This document shows positions 37,670 to 50,167 of a DNA stretch of 64,000 bases, piece after piece (within the stretch, counting starts at the first letter, position 1; every line of letters starts with the position of its first letter). The translations under genes and the position numbers were made by a program. Origin of the DNA: Urmitella timonensis (GTDB lineage: Bacteria > Actinomycetota > Actinomycetes > Actinomycetales > Actinomycetaceae); NCBI GenBank assembly GCA_900120415.1, contig FQLW01000004.1, positions 1 to 64,000 of the forward strand. The letters run 5' to 3'. Below the pieces are notes generated by a model. The model worked only from the letters and a program-made list of their open reading frames with translations, did no database searches and had not been told where the DNA came from.

Positions 37670-37704
37670 AAAGGTGTGGTCGATTACTAATCGACCACAC
37701 CTTT
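37670..37704 (+). terminator. Terminator after rpmE
   Basis: AAAGGTGTGGTCGAT (37670-37684) pairs over 15 bp with ATCGACCACACCTTT (37690-37704) around TACTA. The 3' arm ends in CCTTTTGG, giving only a short T run. Confidence 0.8.
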
Positions 37705-37945
37705 TGGTATCTACTACATCTTTCAGATACCGTCCGAAGAGTTTTGCTAGCTTGCGAATAGCTAGCTCTATCCTTGCAAATGCAGCGATTATCAGTAAAC
37801 GTTTATCTGACTCGCTAAGAGTTAGCTATGGTAAGCACCCGAACTTGAAACTGATTGCCTACCCTTGAAAGCTAGCTTGTAGTTTATTCCTGGCGCGCAA
37901 GAACGTAGACTGGAATTGGTCATTATTGAAAACCTAGGAGTACCC

Positions 37946-39052
37946 GTGTCATCACCTGTAGATCAGGAAGCTATTGAAGCGCTGATTACTGAAAAAACTG
38001 AGTTAGAAATGAAAATGGGTGATCCCAGCGTGGCGCGAGACCAGGCTAAAGCCCGCAAGATTGGACGTAGGCACGCGCAACTATCCCAAATCGCTAAAGC
38101 CTATACGGCTTGGAAAGACGCGGAAGAAGACCTGCAAGCCGGTAAAGAATTAGCTAAGGAAGACCCCGAATTCGCTGAGGAGCTTCCCCTTGTGCAAGCA
38201 GCTCAAGAAAGAGCCCTCGACAAATTACGTAAGATTCTGGCTCCGCGCGACCCCGATGATGCTCGGGATGTGATTATGGAGATTAAAGCCGGGGCGGGCG
38301 GGGATGAATCCGCCCTATTCGCGGGAGATTTACTGCGAATGTATGAGCGCTACGCCGAAGATAAAGGCTGGACTGTGCAGGTTATGGACTCTACTTTGAA
38401 TGACCTGGGTGGGATTAAGGATGCCCAAATCGCGATTAAAGCCAAGGGGAATGTTGCTCCCGAGGATGGAGTTTGGGCAAATCTGAAATACGAGGGTGGG
38501 GTTCACCGGGTTCAACGAGTGCCGGTTACTGAGTCTCAGGGTAGAATCCACACTTCAGCGGCAGGAGTGCTTGTTATGCCCGAGGCAGAAGATACCGGTG
38601 AAGTTGAGATTGATCCAAATGATGTGCGGGTAGATGTGTTCCGCTCCTCTGGTCCTGGTGGACAGTCGGTTAATACTACCGATTCTGCGGTTCGTCTAAC
38701 CCATATCCCCACCGGAATCGTTGTCAGTATGCAGAACGAAAAGTCTCAAATCCAAAACCGGGAGGCTGCATTCCGGGTGCTCCGGGCGCGCCTGAAAGCA
38801 GAAGAGGATGCCAAAAGGGAAGCCGAAGCCGCCGAGCAGCGACATTCCCAGGTGCGTACCGTTGATCGCTCTGAACGTATCCGCACCTACAACTTCCCAG
38901 AAAACCGAATCGCAGATCATCGCACTGGTTACAAGGCATATAACCTCGACCAGGTACTGAACGGACAGTTGCAACCAGTGATTGACTCCGCAATTAAACT
39001 TGATGAAGAGCATCGACTCGCCAAGTTATCCGGAAAATCGGACGACAAATAG
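37946..39052 (+). CDS. prfA: Peptide chain release factor 1
   Basis: RF1 of 368 residues, which ends translation at UAA and UAG. The catalytic GGQ is in [21 protein letters not shown], near residue 237. [18 protein letters not shown] and [20 protein letters not shown] are typical domain-2 and -3 segments. I start it at GTG 37946, with AGGAG five bases upstream; a TTG at 37916 would add ten residues. prmC, the enzyme that methylates the GGQ glutamine, follows after 18 bp. Confidence 0.96.
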   Translation: MSSPVDQEAIEALITEKTELEMKMGDPSVARDQAKARKIGRRHAQLSQIAKAYTAWKDAEEDLQAGKELAKEDPEFAEELPLVQAAQERALDKLRKILAPRDPDDARDVIMEIKAGAGGDESALFAGDLLRMYERYAEDKGWTVQVMDSTLNDLGGIKDAQIAIKAKGNVAPEDGVWANLKYEGGVHRVQRVPVTESQGRIHTSAAGVLVMPEAEDTGEVEIDPNDVRVDVFRSSGPGGQSVNTTDSAVRLTHIPTGIVVSMQNEKSQIQNREAAFRVLRARLKAEEDAKREAEAAEQRHSQVRTVDRSERIRTYNFPENRIADHRTGYKAYNLDQVLNGQLQPVIDSAIKLDEEHRLAKLSGKSDDK

Positions 39053-39070
39053 GATTGGCTATTATTTCCC

Positions 39071-39928
39071 GTGAACCAAGAGGACGTCCTCACCCGCGAA
39101 CAAGCCTATAGTTGGGCGCGCAGTCGCTATATTCAGGCTCAGATAGTTCCGGCTCAAGAAATTCAACGATTGTACTGTGCCGTTTGTGAGGCTAAGGAAT
39201 ATCTATTTGCGCCCGAAAAATTAACGGTTTCGCAAACGAGAACCTTTCGCGACCTGGTTTTACGGCGCTGCAATCATGAACCTTTACAACATCTATTAAA
39301 AGAAATGTATTTTGGTTCTTTCTGCCTATTCTCTAGCCCCGATGCTTTCATCGTGCGCCCCGAAACCGAGTATCTGGTGGAACTTGCGCTACAAACCGAG
39401 GCGGCTCAAGGCGCGCAGCTGGTCGCCGATCTTTGTGCTGGGTCTGGCGCGATTGCCCTTGCTCTCGCGCACGCGCTTCCCTCCTGTCGAGTGTTCATGG
39501 TCGAGATTAGTGAAAAAGCGTTAGGGGTGGCAAAAAAGAATCTCAACCGCTATCCCCGACAGGGCGAACGAATCCAGATTACCTGTGCAGATGTAGCTGA
39601 TGAGCAGTTGTGGGCAAAGCAAGCTGGACGCTTTGACCTCATCGTATCCAACCCGCCCTATGTACCTGAGGGAGCTATAGACCAGCCTGAAGCTCTCCGT
39701 GACCCCCCGCTAGCCCTGTGGGGTGGGGGAGAAAACGGGTTGCTGATTCCCACCCGAACCGTGAAACAGGCTTTTCGATTGCTAAGGCCCGGGGGAGTAT
39801 TGGCAATGGAACATGACCCTAGCCAAGGGGAACAGCTTAATAGCTATGCCACCGGTATCGGATTTTCTAAGGCGAGGACGCGGCGCGATCTTACTGGTCG
39901 TAATCGATATCTTTTCGCAAAAAAATAG
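39071..39928 (+). CDS. prmC: Release factor glutamine methyltransferase
   Basis: PrmC of 285 residues, GTG start. It uses S-adenosylmethionine to methylate the glutamine of the GGQ motif in release factors. VADLCAGSGAIALALAHALP is the SAM-binding loop, and VSNPPYVPEGAI contains the catalytic NPPY. The N-terminal helical domain for release-factor docking is present (EPLQHLLKEMYFGSF). It is directly downstream of prfA, the usual partner. Its second and third codons overlap one GAGGACG/CGTCCTC palindromic pair. Confidence 0.95.
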   Translation: MNQEDVLTREQAYSWARSRYIQAQIVPAQEIQRLYCAVCEAKEYLFAPEKLTVSQTRTFRDLVLRRCNHEPLQHLLKEMYFGSFCLFSSPDAFIVRPETEYLVELALQTEAAQGAQLVADLCAGSGAIALALAHALPSCRVFMVEISEKALGVAKKNLNRYPRQGERIQITCADVADEQLWAKQAGRFDLIVSNPPYVPEGAIDQPEALRDPPLALWGGGENGLLIPTRTVKQAFRLLRPGGVLAMEHDPSQGEQLNSYATGIGFSKARTRRDLTGRNRYLFAKK

Positions 39929-40006
39929 GAAATAAGTTTAACTCCCACCTGAGATAATGCTAATCTTTTAACTAAAGTGGCTGGCAAATGGGAGAAAGAG
40001 TAGTCA

Positions 40007-40423
40007 ATGAGGTCGTGGCAGCGTTCGGCAGTAGCGGTAGCAGCTGCGGCTTTCCTCCCTATAGTTTTCACGTCCTCTGCTTTTGCCGTAGACCCTACCC
40101 CCAACGCTTCCTTGAGTTTTAAGGAAGCCCCTATCGATAAACCCATTAGTAGTTCTGCCCCGCCAGCAAGTATTTCGTCTGCTCCTACCCAGACTCCTCA
40201 AAATACAGAACCAGCAGCTCAAAGCAGTAAACCTCCAGAAAACACCCCCGATTCCGCTCCCGCTATCCCGGTTAGGTCACCGGACTTAGCGAAGACCGGA
40301 GGGCAGCGCGATATTTGGCTCACTGGAAGCTCTTTGCTGTGTATTTGGCTGGGTACTGCGGTAGTAACCTACGCGCGTGAACGCAGCAAAAACGCTAGTA
40401 TGCAGGTATGCGCACTCCGCTAA
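40007..40423 (+). CDS. Small secreted protein with LAXTG sortase signal
   Basis: Protein of 138 residues. A signal peptide covers residues 1-27 (cut after SSAFA). A Pro/Ser/Ala-rich stretch of about 65 residues follows, then LAKTG (94-98), a hydrophobic segment 103-122 and the charged tail RERSK. LAXTG is the pattern recognised by class E sortases in actinobacteria, so this is probably wall-anchored. The mature part is too short and plain for an enzyme, so a stalk or spacer is more likely. GGAGAAAG lies seven bases before the ATG. Its 3' end overlaps tsaC by 16 bp, so it shares the prmC-tsaC transcript. Confidence 0.75.
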   Translation: MRSWQRSAVAVAAAAFLPIVFTSSAFAVDPTPNASLSFKEAPIDKPISSSAPPASISSAPTQTPQNTEPAAQSSKPPENTPDSAPAIPVRSPDLAKTGGQRDIWLTGSSLLCIWLGTAVVTYARERSKNASMQVCALR

Positions 40424-41031
40424 ATAATAAAGATATTGCCCACCTAAACACCCAGATTAAATCCGGGAAACTGCTGGTGGTACCCACCGACACCGTATAT
40501 GGAATTGCGGCTGACCCCTTTTCGTCCTCTGCGGTTGATAAATTGCTAACCGCTAAAGGCAGAGGGCGCGACTTCCCCTCCCCGGTATTAGTTAGCGGTA
40601 TTTCGCAAGTAGAATCTTTAGTCCCCGAGATACCTCCTCTAGCTAAAAAATTTATGAATAGCTTCTGGCCTGGAGCGCTCACTATTGTGCTCATTGCTCG
40701 CGAAGATTTATCGTTAGATTTGGGGATAACTGGAGGTACGGTAGCAATCCGGCAGCCAAATCAAAAAGATCTCTTGGAATTAATGGAGGTAACCGGACCG
40801 CTCGCGGTTACTTCCGCTAACTTACATGGCTGTTCCCCGGCGCAATCGGCAACCCAAGCACGAGACTATTTCGGGGATAAAGTCGCAGATTATGTAGATG
40901 CTGGGAAAAGCCCGATTGGGAAACCCTCAACCATCATTAAAGTTATAGGAGGCGACTACTGGTTGCTGCGTATGGGGGCGATTGGGGTCGATGAGCTAAA
41001 GGCAGTAGCTGGAAAAGTAGCCAATGACTAG
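40408..41031 (+). CDS. tsaC: L-threonylcarbamoyladenylate synthase
   Basis: Protein of 207 residues of the YrdC/Sua5 family, which makes threonylcarbamoyl-AMP for the t6A37 modification of ANN-decoding tRNAs. KLLVVPTDTVYGIAADPFSS, the KGRGRDFPSPVLVS stretch, FWPGALTIVL and AVTSANLHG are the family features. It is the short form without the Sua5 C-terminal domain. It overlaps the LAXTG gene by 16 bp and ends 9 bp before the WecA-like gene. Actinobacteria commonly order prfA-prmC-tsaC in this way. Confidence 0.94.
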   Translation: MRTPLNNKDIAHLNTQIKSGKLLVVPTDTVYGIAADPFSSSAVDKLLTAKGRGRDFPSPVLVSGISQVESLVPEIPPLAKKFMNSFWPGALTIVLIAREDLSLDLGITGGTVAIRQPNQKDLLELMEVTGPLAVTSANLHGCSPAQSATQARDYFGDKVADYVDAGKSPIGKPSTIIKVIGGDYWLLRMGAIGVDELKAVAGKVAND

Positions 41032-41040
41032 GGAGGAACC

Positions 41041-42180
41041 GTGAAAGCCTATCTGTTGCTGGGAGTAATTGCGATGGCGATTACTTTCTTAGCGACCCCA
41101 ATAGTGCGTCGCATTTCCCTAGCCCTCCAGGTGGTAACTCCGGTTCGTGAACGTGATGTCCACACCGTTCCGACCCCCCGTTTAGGGGGAATTGCAATGC
41201 TTTTGGGAATGGTGGGAGCGTTTTTGATTTCTCGGCAAATGCCCTATTTTTCGCAGTTTTATGCTGATCCGCAAGTTTGGGCATTGATTTTTGGTTCACT
41301 CGCTATAACCATTTTGGGCGTGGTGGATGATATTTACGATTTAACCTGGTGGACTAAACTATCGGGACAAATCCTGATTGCCACTGCCGTGGCTTGGCAG
41401 GGTATTCAAGTCATATCTTTCCCAGTTTTTGGTATCACTATCCCGTCTACTCGGATGTCGATAATGGTTACGGTGTTGATAATCGTGTTTGCAATCAATG
41501 CCGTAAATTTTGTTGATGGTCTTGACGGACTTGCAGCCGGAATCACCCTGATTGGAGCCGGAGCATTCTTTGTCTACTCTTATCTTTTAATTCGTCTTAC
41601 CAATGCCCAAAGCTATGCCTCTTTTGCTGCCATGATTGGGATAGTAATCGTGGGGGTTTGTCTTGGATTTCTGTTTTCAAATTTCCATCCCGCCACCATC
41701 TTTATGGGGGATTCGGGTTCAATGCTGCTGGGGCTCACTATTTCCTGTATGTTTATCGTGGTTACCGGGCAAATTGACCCCGCCTCTATCGGTGGCTCCC
41801 AGTTCTTACCGGCCGCGATTCCCTTGCTTTTACCAGTTGCCGTATTAATTTTGCCATTCCTGGACACCATCATGGCAGTAATTCGTCGCGTAGGCCGAGG
41901 AGACACCCCTATTAAGCCTGATAGTCAGCATTTACATCATCGTCTATTAAAAATGGGTCATTCCCATCGGCGTGCAGTTCTGGTGATGTATCTTTGGGCA
42001 CTATACTTTTCGCTGCTCGCGGTTTGTCTATTGAAACTGAACTGGCTGCCCGAGCTGTTGCTGGCTCTGGGAGGGGGAGTGCTTTGTCTGCTGGTCACCA
42101 TTTCTTATTTGCCAGGTTTGCGTAGCTATTATTTTACGGGCTCTTATCCACGTCACTTACTAGAAAAGGACGAGTTATGA
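41041..42180 (+). CDS. WecA/MraY-family undecaprenyl-phosphate sugar-1-phosphate transferase
   Basis: Integral membrane protein of 379 residues with about ten to eleven helices, GTG start. It transfers a sugar-1-phosphate, usually GlcNAc-1-P, to a polyprenyl phosphate to begin glycopolymer synthesis. Key cytoplasmic loops are present: VRERDVHTVPTPRLGG, VVDDIYDL, NAVNFVDGLDGLAAG, FMGDSGSMLLG and the His-rich HLHHRLLKMGHSHRR. In mycobacteria and relatives this slot before the atp operon holds WecA (GlcNAc-1-P transferase). The stop overlaps the next start by ATGA. Confidence 0.92.
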   Translation: MKAYLLLGVIAMAITFLATPIVRRISLALQVVTPVRERDVHTVPTPRLGGIAMLLGMVGAFLISRQMPYFSQFYADPQVWALIFGSLAITILGVVDDIYDLTWWTKLSGQILIATAVAWQGIQVISFPVFGITIPSTRMSIMVTVLIIVFAINAVNFVDGLDGLAAGITLIGAGAFFVYSYLLIRLTNAQSYASFAAMIGIVIVGVCLGFLFSNFHPATIFMGDSGSMLLGLTISCMFIVVTGQIDPASIGGSQFLPAAIPLLLPVAVLILPFLDTIMAVIRRVGRGDTPIKPDSQHLHHRLLKMGHSHRRAVLVMYLWALYFSLLAVCLLKLNWLPELLLALGGGVLCLLVTISYLPGLRSYYFTGSYPRHLLEKDEL

Positions 42181-42692
42181 AAGAGGACGCATCGTGCGGT
42201 TCCGACAGAGAGGTAACGGTAAAGCGGGGCAAACCCGTAAAACTGGCAGCTACAAAAGACCAGGTAGCTACTTCTTCTGCGATTGAAAATCGCTATGGGG
42301 CGCGCTTGGCAATTCGTAAAGGCAATCGTGCGGTGGTTATCATTTTGGCTTTTTTGACGGTGGTGGCGATTCCGCCGGCGGGTCTAATACGAGGTTTTTC
42401 CGGAGTTTTGGGGGCGGTTTGCGCATTGGCGATCATGTGGGTAGTTGCGGCGATTGGTATTGGTGCCAATCAGCTGGTTTTACGTAATCCTTTGCGCACT
42501 ACAACCTATGTATTTGGGGCTTATTTAGTGAAACTGCTCATAGTTTTGGTGGCAGTTGCGGCGTTGCGACCTATATCCCAGGTGGATAACCCTACGATTT
42601 TCTTGGTTCTGGTAATCGCGATTTTACTAACCACTATTGGTGAAGCCGCAGTGGTATCAAAATCCAATAGGTTAATTATCGGGAGAATCTAG
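42177..42692 (+). CDS. AtpI-like membrane protein
   Basis: Protein of 171 residues with a charged 40-residue N-terminus and four membrane helices (about 57-75, 80-105, 110-135, 140-160). Location just before atpB and the hydrophobic pattern match the loosely conserved ATP synthase protein I, thought to help assemble the c-ring. Sequence motifs are weak, so the name rests mostly on position. It is translationally coupled to the WecA-like gene by an ATGA overlap and sits 167 bp before atpB. The third codon begins a GAGGACG copy. Confidence 0.7.
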   Translation: MKEDASCGSDREVTVKRGKPVKLAATKDQVATSSAIENRYGARLAIRKGNRAVVIILAFLTVVAIPPAGLIRGFSGVLGAVCALAIMWVVAAIGIGANQLVLRNPLRTTTYVFGAYLVKLLIVLVAVAALRPISQVDNPTIFLVLVIAILLTTIGEAAVVSKSNRLIIGRI

Positions 42693-42778
42693 TGAAGCTA
42701 AAATCTTTATAAAGAAAACCCAAGTTCTCGGGGACGCAAGTCCTATGTTAAGTTAATCATTAGATATTCTAGAGCGGG

Positions 42779-42807
42779 TTCTTGAAGTAAAACTAAGGCG
42801 TTAGAAT
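42779..42807 (+). promoter_or_regulatory. Candidate promoter of the ATP synthase operon
   Basis: TTCTTG (42779-42784) and TAGAAT (42802-42807) are 17 bp apart, 52 bp before the atpB start, in the 167-bp gap after the AtpI-like gene. The -10 is good and the -35 weak. Confidence 0.4.
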
Positions 42808-42859
42808 AGAGCCTGAAACACAGGTTTCAATCGCGTGGCAGAAATGAAGGGAACAGACA

Positions 42860-43940
<1,081 letters not shown>

Positions 43941-43952
43941 AGGGCGGATTAA

Positions 43953-44510
43953 ATGTTACAGATGATACAGGCAGCCTCGGGCGGTGAAGAACACAGCATT
44001 CTGCTGCCGGCATTACCGGAAGTAATCTGGTCTGCCATCATCATTGCCATTTTTTTCTTGGTGGTTTTAAAATTCGTATACCCAAAGTACCGGCAGCTCA
44101 CTGAGGAACGGGCCGACACTATCCGTACCGGTTTAGAAATGGCTGACAAGGCTAAAAGGGAAATAGCCGAGGCTGATTCTAAAGCCCAACGAGAAATACA
44201 GGCAGCTCATGAAGAAGCCGCCCAGATTCGTGAAGATGCGCACGCGAATGCGAGCCGGATAATTGCAAAGGCAAAAGAACAAGCCGAGCAAGAAGCCGAG
44301 CGAATCAGTCTCAATGCTAACCGGCAGGTAGAAGCTAACCGTCAAGCAGCCGAAATATCCCTAAAAACCGAAGTGGGATTACTTGCCAGTGAACTAGCAG
44401 AGAAAATCGTTGGTGAGCAATTGACAGATAGAGAGCTATCGGCTCGGGTAGTTGATCGTTTCTTAGATCAGTTAGCAGTCTCGTCGGAAAAAGAAAGTGT
44501 TAGTAACTAA
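43953..44510 (+). CDS. atpF: ATP synthase F0 subunit b
   Basis: Subunit b of 185 residues, the peripheral stalk. One N-terminal membrane helix (about 22-44, PEVIWSAIIIAIFFLVVL) is followed by a long charged coiled coil rich in Ala, Glu, Lys and Arg to about residue 160. The final base of the stop is the first base of the atpH start, so the two are translationally coupled. This is a separate b gene, not the b-delta fusion of mycobacteria. Confidence 0.95.
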   Translation: MLQMIQAASGGEEHSILLPALPEVIWSAIIIAIFFLVVLKFVYPKYRQLTEERADTIRTGLEMADKAKREIAEADSKAQREIQAAHEEAAQIREDAHANASRIIAKAKEQAEQEAERISLNANRQVEANRQAAEISLKTEVGLLASELAEKIVGEQLTDRELSARVVDRFLDQLAVSSEKESVSN

Positions 44511-45340
44511 TGCGTGCCTCCAGTAGAGCAGCTCTTGAACAGGCAGAAAACTCTCTTGCTCAAGCGCACAGTCCCAATAGCGAGACTAGTTACAACTGGG
44601 CAAATCAGTGGTTCAACCTTTCTGATTTGGTTCAATCCTCCGCGCGACTGGCAGCTGCGCTCACCGATCCGTCTCGAAGTGTCGATGACAAAACGGCTCT
44701 GTTATCGGCGGTGGCTCCCCAGCTCTCTTCCGAGGTAAAAGAGGCTGCTCAAGTCGCTGTAAACACGCTTTCTAGGCAAGATGAAATTGCGAGTGTTTTT
44801 GAAAACTTGGGGTTTCATGCGGTGCGCTTGGGAGCAATGCAAGATGAGCAGGCTATAGCCTTAGCGGATGAGATTTTCGCTTTCGAGCAGTTTGTCCGCA
44901 ATAACCCCGATGTTCGCTCAGCTTTATCTGATCGCAACCGAGACGCAGATAACCGTATTCGTCTTTTAAAGCAGCTGCTTGGGGATAAGCTTTCTCAACC
45001 GGCTTTCTGCTTAATATCGCGGGTAATAAAGGCGGTTAATCGGCAACGTAACATCGAGGAAGTGACTTCCTTGACCTCTGCCCTGCGGCATCTGCGGCGG
45101 GAGTTGGCAAAGGCGGCGGATAAACTGGTGGCAACCGTACAGGTCGCGACCCCGTTGCAACCGAGCCAAGCAGAGCGCTTGCAAAAAATCTTGTCTCAGC
45201 GATACGGCAAAGATATCTATTTACAAGTTAGCGTGCTTCCTTCGCTGATAGGTGGCATAAAAGTTAGGGTTGGTTCCCAAGTTTTTGACGGCTCCCTGGC
45301 TACGATTATTAATAAAACTAAACAGAAATTGGTCGGTTAA
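44510..45340 (+). CDS. atpH: ATP synthase F1 subunit delta
   Basis: Subunit delta of 276 residues, connecting the b stalk to the top of F1. The N-terminal helical domain includes [22 protein letters not shown], and the C-terminal strand [21 protein letters not shown] is the most conserved part. It is longer than the E. coli protein (177) because of an extended N-terminal half, as usual in actinobacteria. Coupled start with atpF; 29 bp to atpA. Confidence 0.94.
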   Translation: MRASSRAALEQAENSLAQAHSPNSETSYNWANQWFNLSDLVQSSARLAAALTDPSRSVDDKTALLSAVAPQLSSEVKEAAQVAVNTLSRQDEIASVFENLGFHAVRLGAMQDEQAIALADEIFAFEQFVRNNPDVRSALSDRNRDADNRIRLLKQLLGDKLSQPAFCLISRVIKAVNRQRNIEEVTSLTSALRHLRRELAKAADKLVATVQVATPLQPSQAERLQKILSQRYGKDIYLQVSVLPSLIGGIKVRVGSQVFDGSLATIINKTKQKLVG

Positions 45341-45369
45341 AGACCGGAACGTTAAGAAAAGGCAGATTC

Positions 45370-47025
45370 ATGGCTGAACTTCAAATCCAACCGGAAAAGA
45401 TTCGCGAGGCTCTGGCGGATTTCGTTAGCTCCTACGAGCCGACACGTTCTACTGAAGAAGAAGTAGGGCACGTGGTAATGGCAGCGGACGGGATTGCCCG
45501 TATTGAGGGTCTCCCGGGAGTAATGGCAAACGAGCTGCTGAAATTCGCAGATGGCACTACCGGTTTAGCCATGAACCTGGAAGATAGGGTTATTGGCGCG
45601 ATTGTTTTGGGAGATTTCTCTGGTATCGAGGAGGGACAACCAGTACGTCGCACTGGGGAAGTGCTATCGGTGCCGGTTGGTGATGGTTATCTAGGGCGTG
45701 TGGTCGATCCCATGGGACGTCCTCTTGATGGCATGGGGGAAATCTCCAATCTGGAAGGACGCCGTGTCTTGGAGCTACAGGCTCCGGGGGTAATGATGCG
45801 TAAATCGGTTCACGAGCCTTTGCAGACCGGTCTGAAAGCCATCGACACCATGATTCCGATTGGGCGTGGCCAGCGCCAATTGATTATTGGGGATCGCCAA
45901 ACCGGAAAAACTGCCATTGCGATTGATGCGGTTCTAAATCAACGTAAGAACTGGGAAAGTGGAGACCCGAACAAGCAGGTTCGTTGTATTTACGTGGCTA
46001 TCGGACAAAAAGGTTCTACTATTGCCAGCGTCCGTGGGCAGCTCGAAGCGGCTGGCGCGATGGAGTACACCACTATCGTGGCAGCTCCGGCTTCTGATTC
46101 CGCCGGCTTTAAGTATCTGGCACCCTACACCGGTTCCGCTATCGGTCAGCACTGGATGTACCAGGGTAAGCACGTCCTCATCATTTTTGACGATCTTTCC
46201 AAGCAAGCTGAAGCCTATCGTAGCGTTTCCCTATTGCTACGCCGTCCGCCGGGGCGCGAAGCCTACCCCGGTGACGTGTTCTACCTGCACTCTCGTCTCC
46301 TAGAACGCTGCGCCAAGCTTTCTGATGAACTGGGTGGAGGCTCGATGACCGGATTGCCTTTGATTGAAACCAAAGACAATGATGTGTCGGCCTATATTCC
46401 TACCAACGTTATTTCGATTACCGATGGGCAGATTTTCTTGCAGTCTGACCTGTTCAACTCTAACCAGCGTCCGGCCGTGGATGTAGGTATTTCAGTTTCC
46501 CGGGTAGGCGGCGACGCGCAGGTCAAGGCGATGAAGAAAGTCTCCGGTACTTTGAAGATTACTTTGGCGCAGTACCGGGATATGCAGGCTTTCGCGATGT
46601 TCGCTTCCGATTTAGATGCCACCACTAAGCGGCAGCTCACTCGGGGTGCGCGGCTGATGGAACTGCTGCGGCAGCCTCAGGCTACTCCTTTTGAGGTCGA
46701 AGATCAGGTTTGCTCTATTTGGGCAGGCACTAACGGCTATATGGACGATATCGAAGTTAAGGATGTGCATCGTTTCGAGACCGAAATGCTTGAATACTTG
46801 CATTCCCATACCGGTGTTCCCGCTAAAATTAAACAGACTGGTCTCTTTGACAGTGAAACCGAGCAGGAACTTAAGGCTGGGGTAGAGAAATTCCGCAGTG
46901 GTTTCCTATCTGACCAGGGTTTGGTAGGCGCAGAAGTTAATCTAGCTGAAGAGGAAACTGAAGTAGAACGCGGTCAGGAAAAATTGGTTCTTGGTGCTTC
47001 AACCGGTAGCAGTAAAAAGGAATAA
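45370..47025 (+). CDS. atpA: ATP synthase F1 subunit alpha
   Basis: Subunit alpha of 551 residues, forming the non-catalytic nucleotide sites of the F1 hexamer. The P-loop is [14 protein letters not shown] (about 177-184), and the family signature [17 protein letters not shown] lies in the C-terminal third. Residues after about 505 form a variable acidic tail. It lies 29 bp after atpH and 2 bp before atpG, inside the operon. Confidence 0.97.
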   Translation: MAELQIQPEKIREALADFVSSYEPTRSTEEEVGHVVMAADGIARIEGLPGVMANELLKFADGTTGLAMNLEDRVIGAIVLGDFSGIEEGQPVRRTGEVLSVPVGDGYLGRVVDPMGRPLDGMGEISNLEGRRVLELQAPGVMMRKSVHEPLQTGLKAIDTMIPIGRGQRQLIIGDRQTGKTAIAIDAVLNQRKNWESGDPNKQVRCIYVAIGQKGSTIASVRGQLEAAGAMEYTTIVAAPASDSAGFKYLAPYTGSAIGQHWMYQGKHVLIIFDDLSKQAEAYRSVSLLLRRPPGREAYPGDVFYLHSRLLERCAKLSDELGGGSMTGLPLIETKDNDVSAYIPTNVISITDGQIFLQSDLFNSNQRPAVDVGISVSRVGGDAQVKAMKKVSGTLKITLAQYRDMQAFAMFASDLDATTKRQLTRGARLMELLRQPQATPFEVEDQVCSIWAGTNGYMDDIEVKDVHRFETEMLEYLHSHTGVPAKIKQTGLFDSETEQELKAGVEKFRSGFLSDQGLVGAEVNLAEEETEVERGQEKLVLGASTGSSKKE

Positions 47026-47027
47026 CC

Positions 47028-47951
47028 TTGAGCGGTAAGCAACGGATATACAAGCAGAAGATTAACGCTACTGAGACTTTAGGTAAAGTTTTTCATGCGA
47101 TGGAGCTCATTGCGGCTTCACGTATTGGTAAGGCGCGGAAAGCAGCCACCCAAGCGGCTCCTTTTGATTCCGCGATTACCCAGGCCTTGACTGCCTTGGC
47201 TGCGCACTCGAAGTTTGATCATCCCGTCACTAAAGAACGTACCGATACCAAGCGGGTTGCGATAATGTGCGTAACCTCTGACCGCGGTTTGGCGGGTGCC
47301 TATTCAGCTTCGATTCTGCGGGAAACCGAAAAACTGGTTAGCGAGCTAAAAGAAGAGGGCAAGGAGCCAATTCTTTACAGCTATGGGCGCAAAGCAGAGA
47401 GCTATTTTCGTTTCCGCGGGATTGCGGTAGAAAAATCTTGGACGGGTAACTCGGATTCCCCTACCATTGAACAGTCATATGAAATAGCTGATACCTTAAC
47501 CACAGACTTTTTGGGTGAAGATCCGACCAACAGCGTTTGCGAGGTCTATATTGTCTTTACTCGCTACGTAAATATGGTTAGTCAGATTCCCCAGGTGCGC
47601 AAAATGCTACCTCTAGAGGTAGTAACCCCTGAACAAGCTAAAGAGATGGACATTAATCTTGGGAAACCTACCGGGCCCGTTCCACCTCTTTATCAGTTCG
47701 AACCCAATCCTGAGGCAGTGGTACAACAGGTTTTACCCATGTATGTGCGCTCGCGGATTCGGTCTGCTCTTTTACAGGCAGCTGCCAGCGAGCTGGCCAG
47801 CAGACAAACCGCTATGCATACCGCAAATGACAACGCTCAGGACATGATTGAGCGTTATACTCGTCTGGCGAATAATGCACGTCAGGCTGAAATTACTACT
47901 GAAATAACAGAGATCGTCGGTGGGGCAGAAGCCCTGGCCGCTGGTCGCTAG
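47028..47951 (+). CDS. atpG: ATP synthase F1 subunit gamma
   Basis: Gamma of 307 residues, the rotor shaft. The N-terminal helix KQKINATETLGKVFHAMELIAASRI and the C-terminal helix with RQTAMHTANDNAQDMI and EITTEITEIVGGAEAL are the standard coiled coil. The start is TTG 47028, two bases after the atpA stop. atpD follows 27 bp later. Confidence 0.96.
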   Translation: MSGKQRIYKQKINATETLGKVFHAMELIAASRIGKARKAATQAAPFDSAITQALTALAAHSKFDHPVTKERTDTKRVAIMCVTSDRGLAGAYSASILRETEKLVSELKEEGKEPILYSYGRKAESYFRFRGIAVEKSWTGNSDSPTIEQSYEIADTLTTDFLGEDPTNSVCEVYIVFTRYVNMVSQIPQVRKMLPLEVVTPEQAKEMDINLGKPTGPVPPLYQFEPNPEAVVQQVLPMYVRSRIRSALLQAAASELASRQTAMHTANDNAQDMIERYTRLANNARQAEITTEITEIVGGAEALAAGR

Positions 47952-49423
<1,472 letters not shown>

Positions 49424-49424
<1 letters not shown>

Positions 49425-49681
49425 TGAGCGCGCTTTCGGTTCGGTTAGTTACCCGCTCTGGGGAGCTGTTTAGTGGGCAGGCAGGCTTTGTCTCCCTGCC
49501 CACTACCGAAGGCTCAATCGGGATTATGGCAGGTCATCAGCCTCTTTTAGCTACCATTGGCAAGGGGCAGGTTAAGGTCGGCAAGAAAGAAAACGATCCC
49601 GATGCCCAAGTGTTTGAGGTGGTTCCGGGGTTTGTATCTGTAGACCAAGACCAGGTGACTATTATCGTTGATGGACTATAA
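49424..49681 (+). CDS. atpC: ATP synthase F1 subunit epsilon
   Basis: Epsilon of 85 residues: only the N-terminal beta-barrel (SVRLVTRSGELFSGQAGFVSLPTTEGSIGIMAGHQPLL) and no C-terminal helical hairpin. The family is 130-140 residues in E. coli, but actinobacterial forms are often short. Without the hairpin the inhibitory conformation known from E. coli cannot form. I use ATG 49424, overlapping the atpD stop; the earlier in-frame ATG at 49394 lies inside atpD. Confidence 0.93.
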
Positions 49682-49718
49682 ACCGAAAATAATCATTTTT
49701 AAGGCTTATAGTTAGGAC

Positions 49719-50138
49719 ATGACGGCGCTAAAAGTTTTCCTGTTAATCATTTTACTGATTGCAGTTTTGTTGGCTTTGATGGCTGCCTTTTTCTTGTGGC
49801 GGATGAACCATCTGCGTCGGCAAGGAGCCTTTTTGTGTTCGTATCGTCCGGATGTAACCTCTGGTTGGAGTGAGGGGTGCGCCGTTTACGAGTCCGAATC
49901 GTTAAACTGGTACAAGGCAGCGGGACTGTTTCTTCGTCCTGATAAATCTTGGTCGCGCAGACAGGTTAAACTGGGCAAGGTTCATAACTACCTGTCAAAA
50001 AATGGGGTTCGCAATGTGGCGGTTTCGGTTAGTGTAGATTTTCAGCATTTTTGGCTTTTCCTATCCGAGGATGACCATGCGGGTTTGGTCTCTTGGGCTG
50101 AAGCTGCCCCTCCGCGCGAGATACCAGAATCTTGGTAG
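49719..50138 (+). CDS. DUF2550 family membrane protein
   Basis: Protein of 139 residues. One N-terminal membrane helix (about 5-27) is followed by a beta-rich soluble domain with LCSYRPDVTSGWSEGCAVY and ESLNWYKAAGLFLRPDKSW. This matches the DUF2550 family that follows atpC in many actinobacteria. The function is unknown. The start is 37 bp after atpC. nucS begins 29 bp later. Confidence 0.85.
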   Translation: MTALKVFLLIILLIAVLLALMAAFFLWRMNHLRRQGAFLCSYRPDVTSGWSEGCAVYESESLNWYKAAGLFLRPDKSWSRRQVKLGKVHNYLSKNGVRNVAVSVSVDFQHFWLFLSEDDHAGLVSWAEAAPPREIPESW

Positions 50139-50167
50139 TAGATTCCAATCCTTTAGAATAGATTCTC

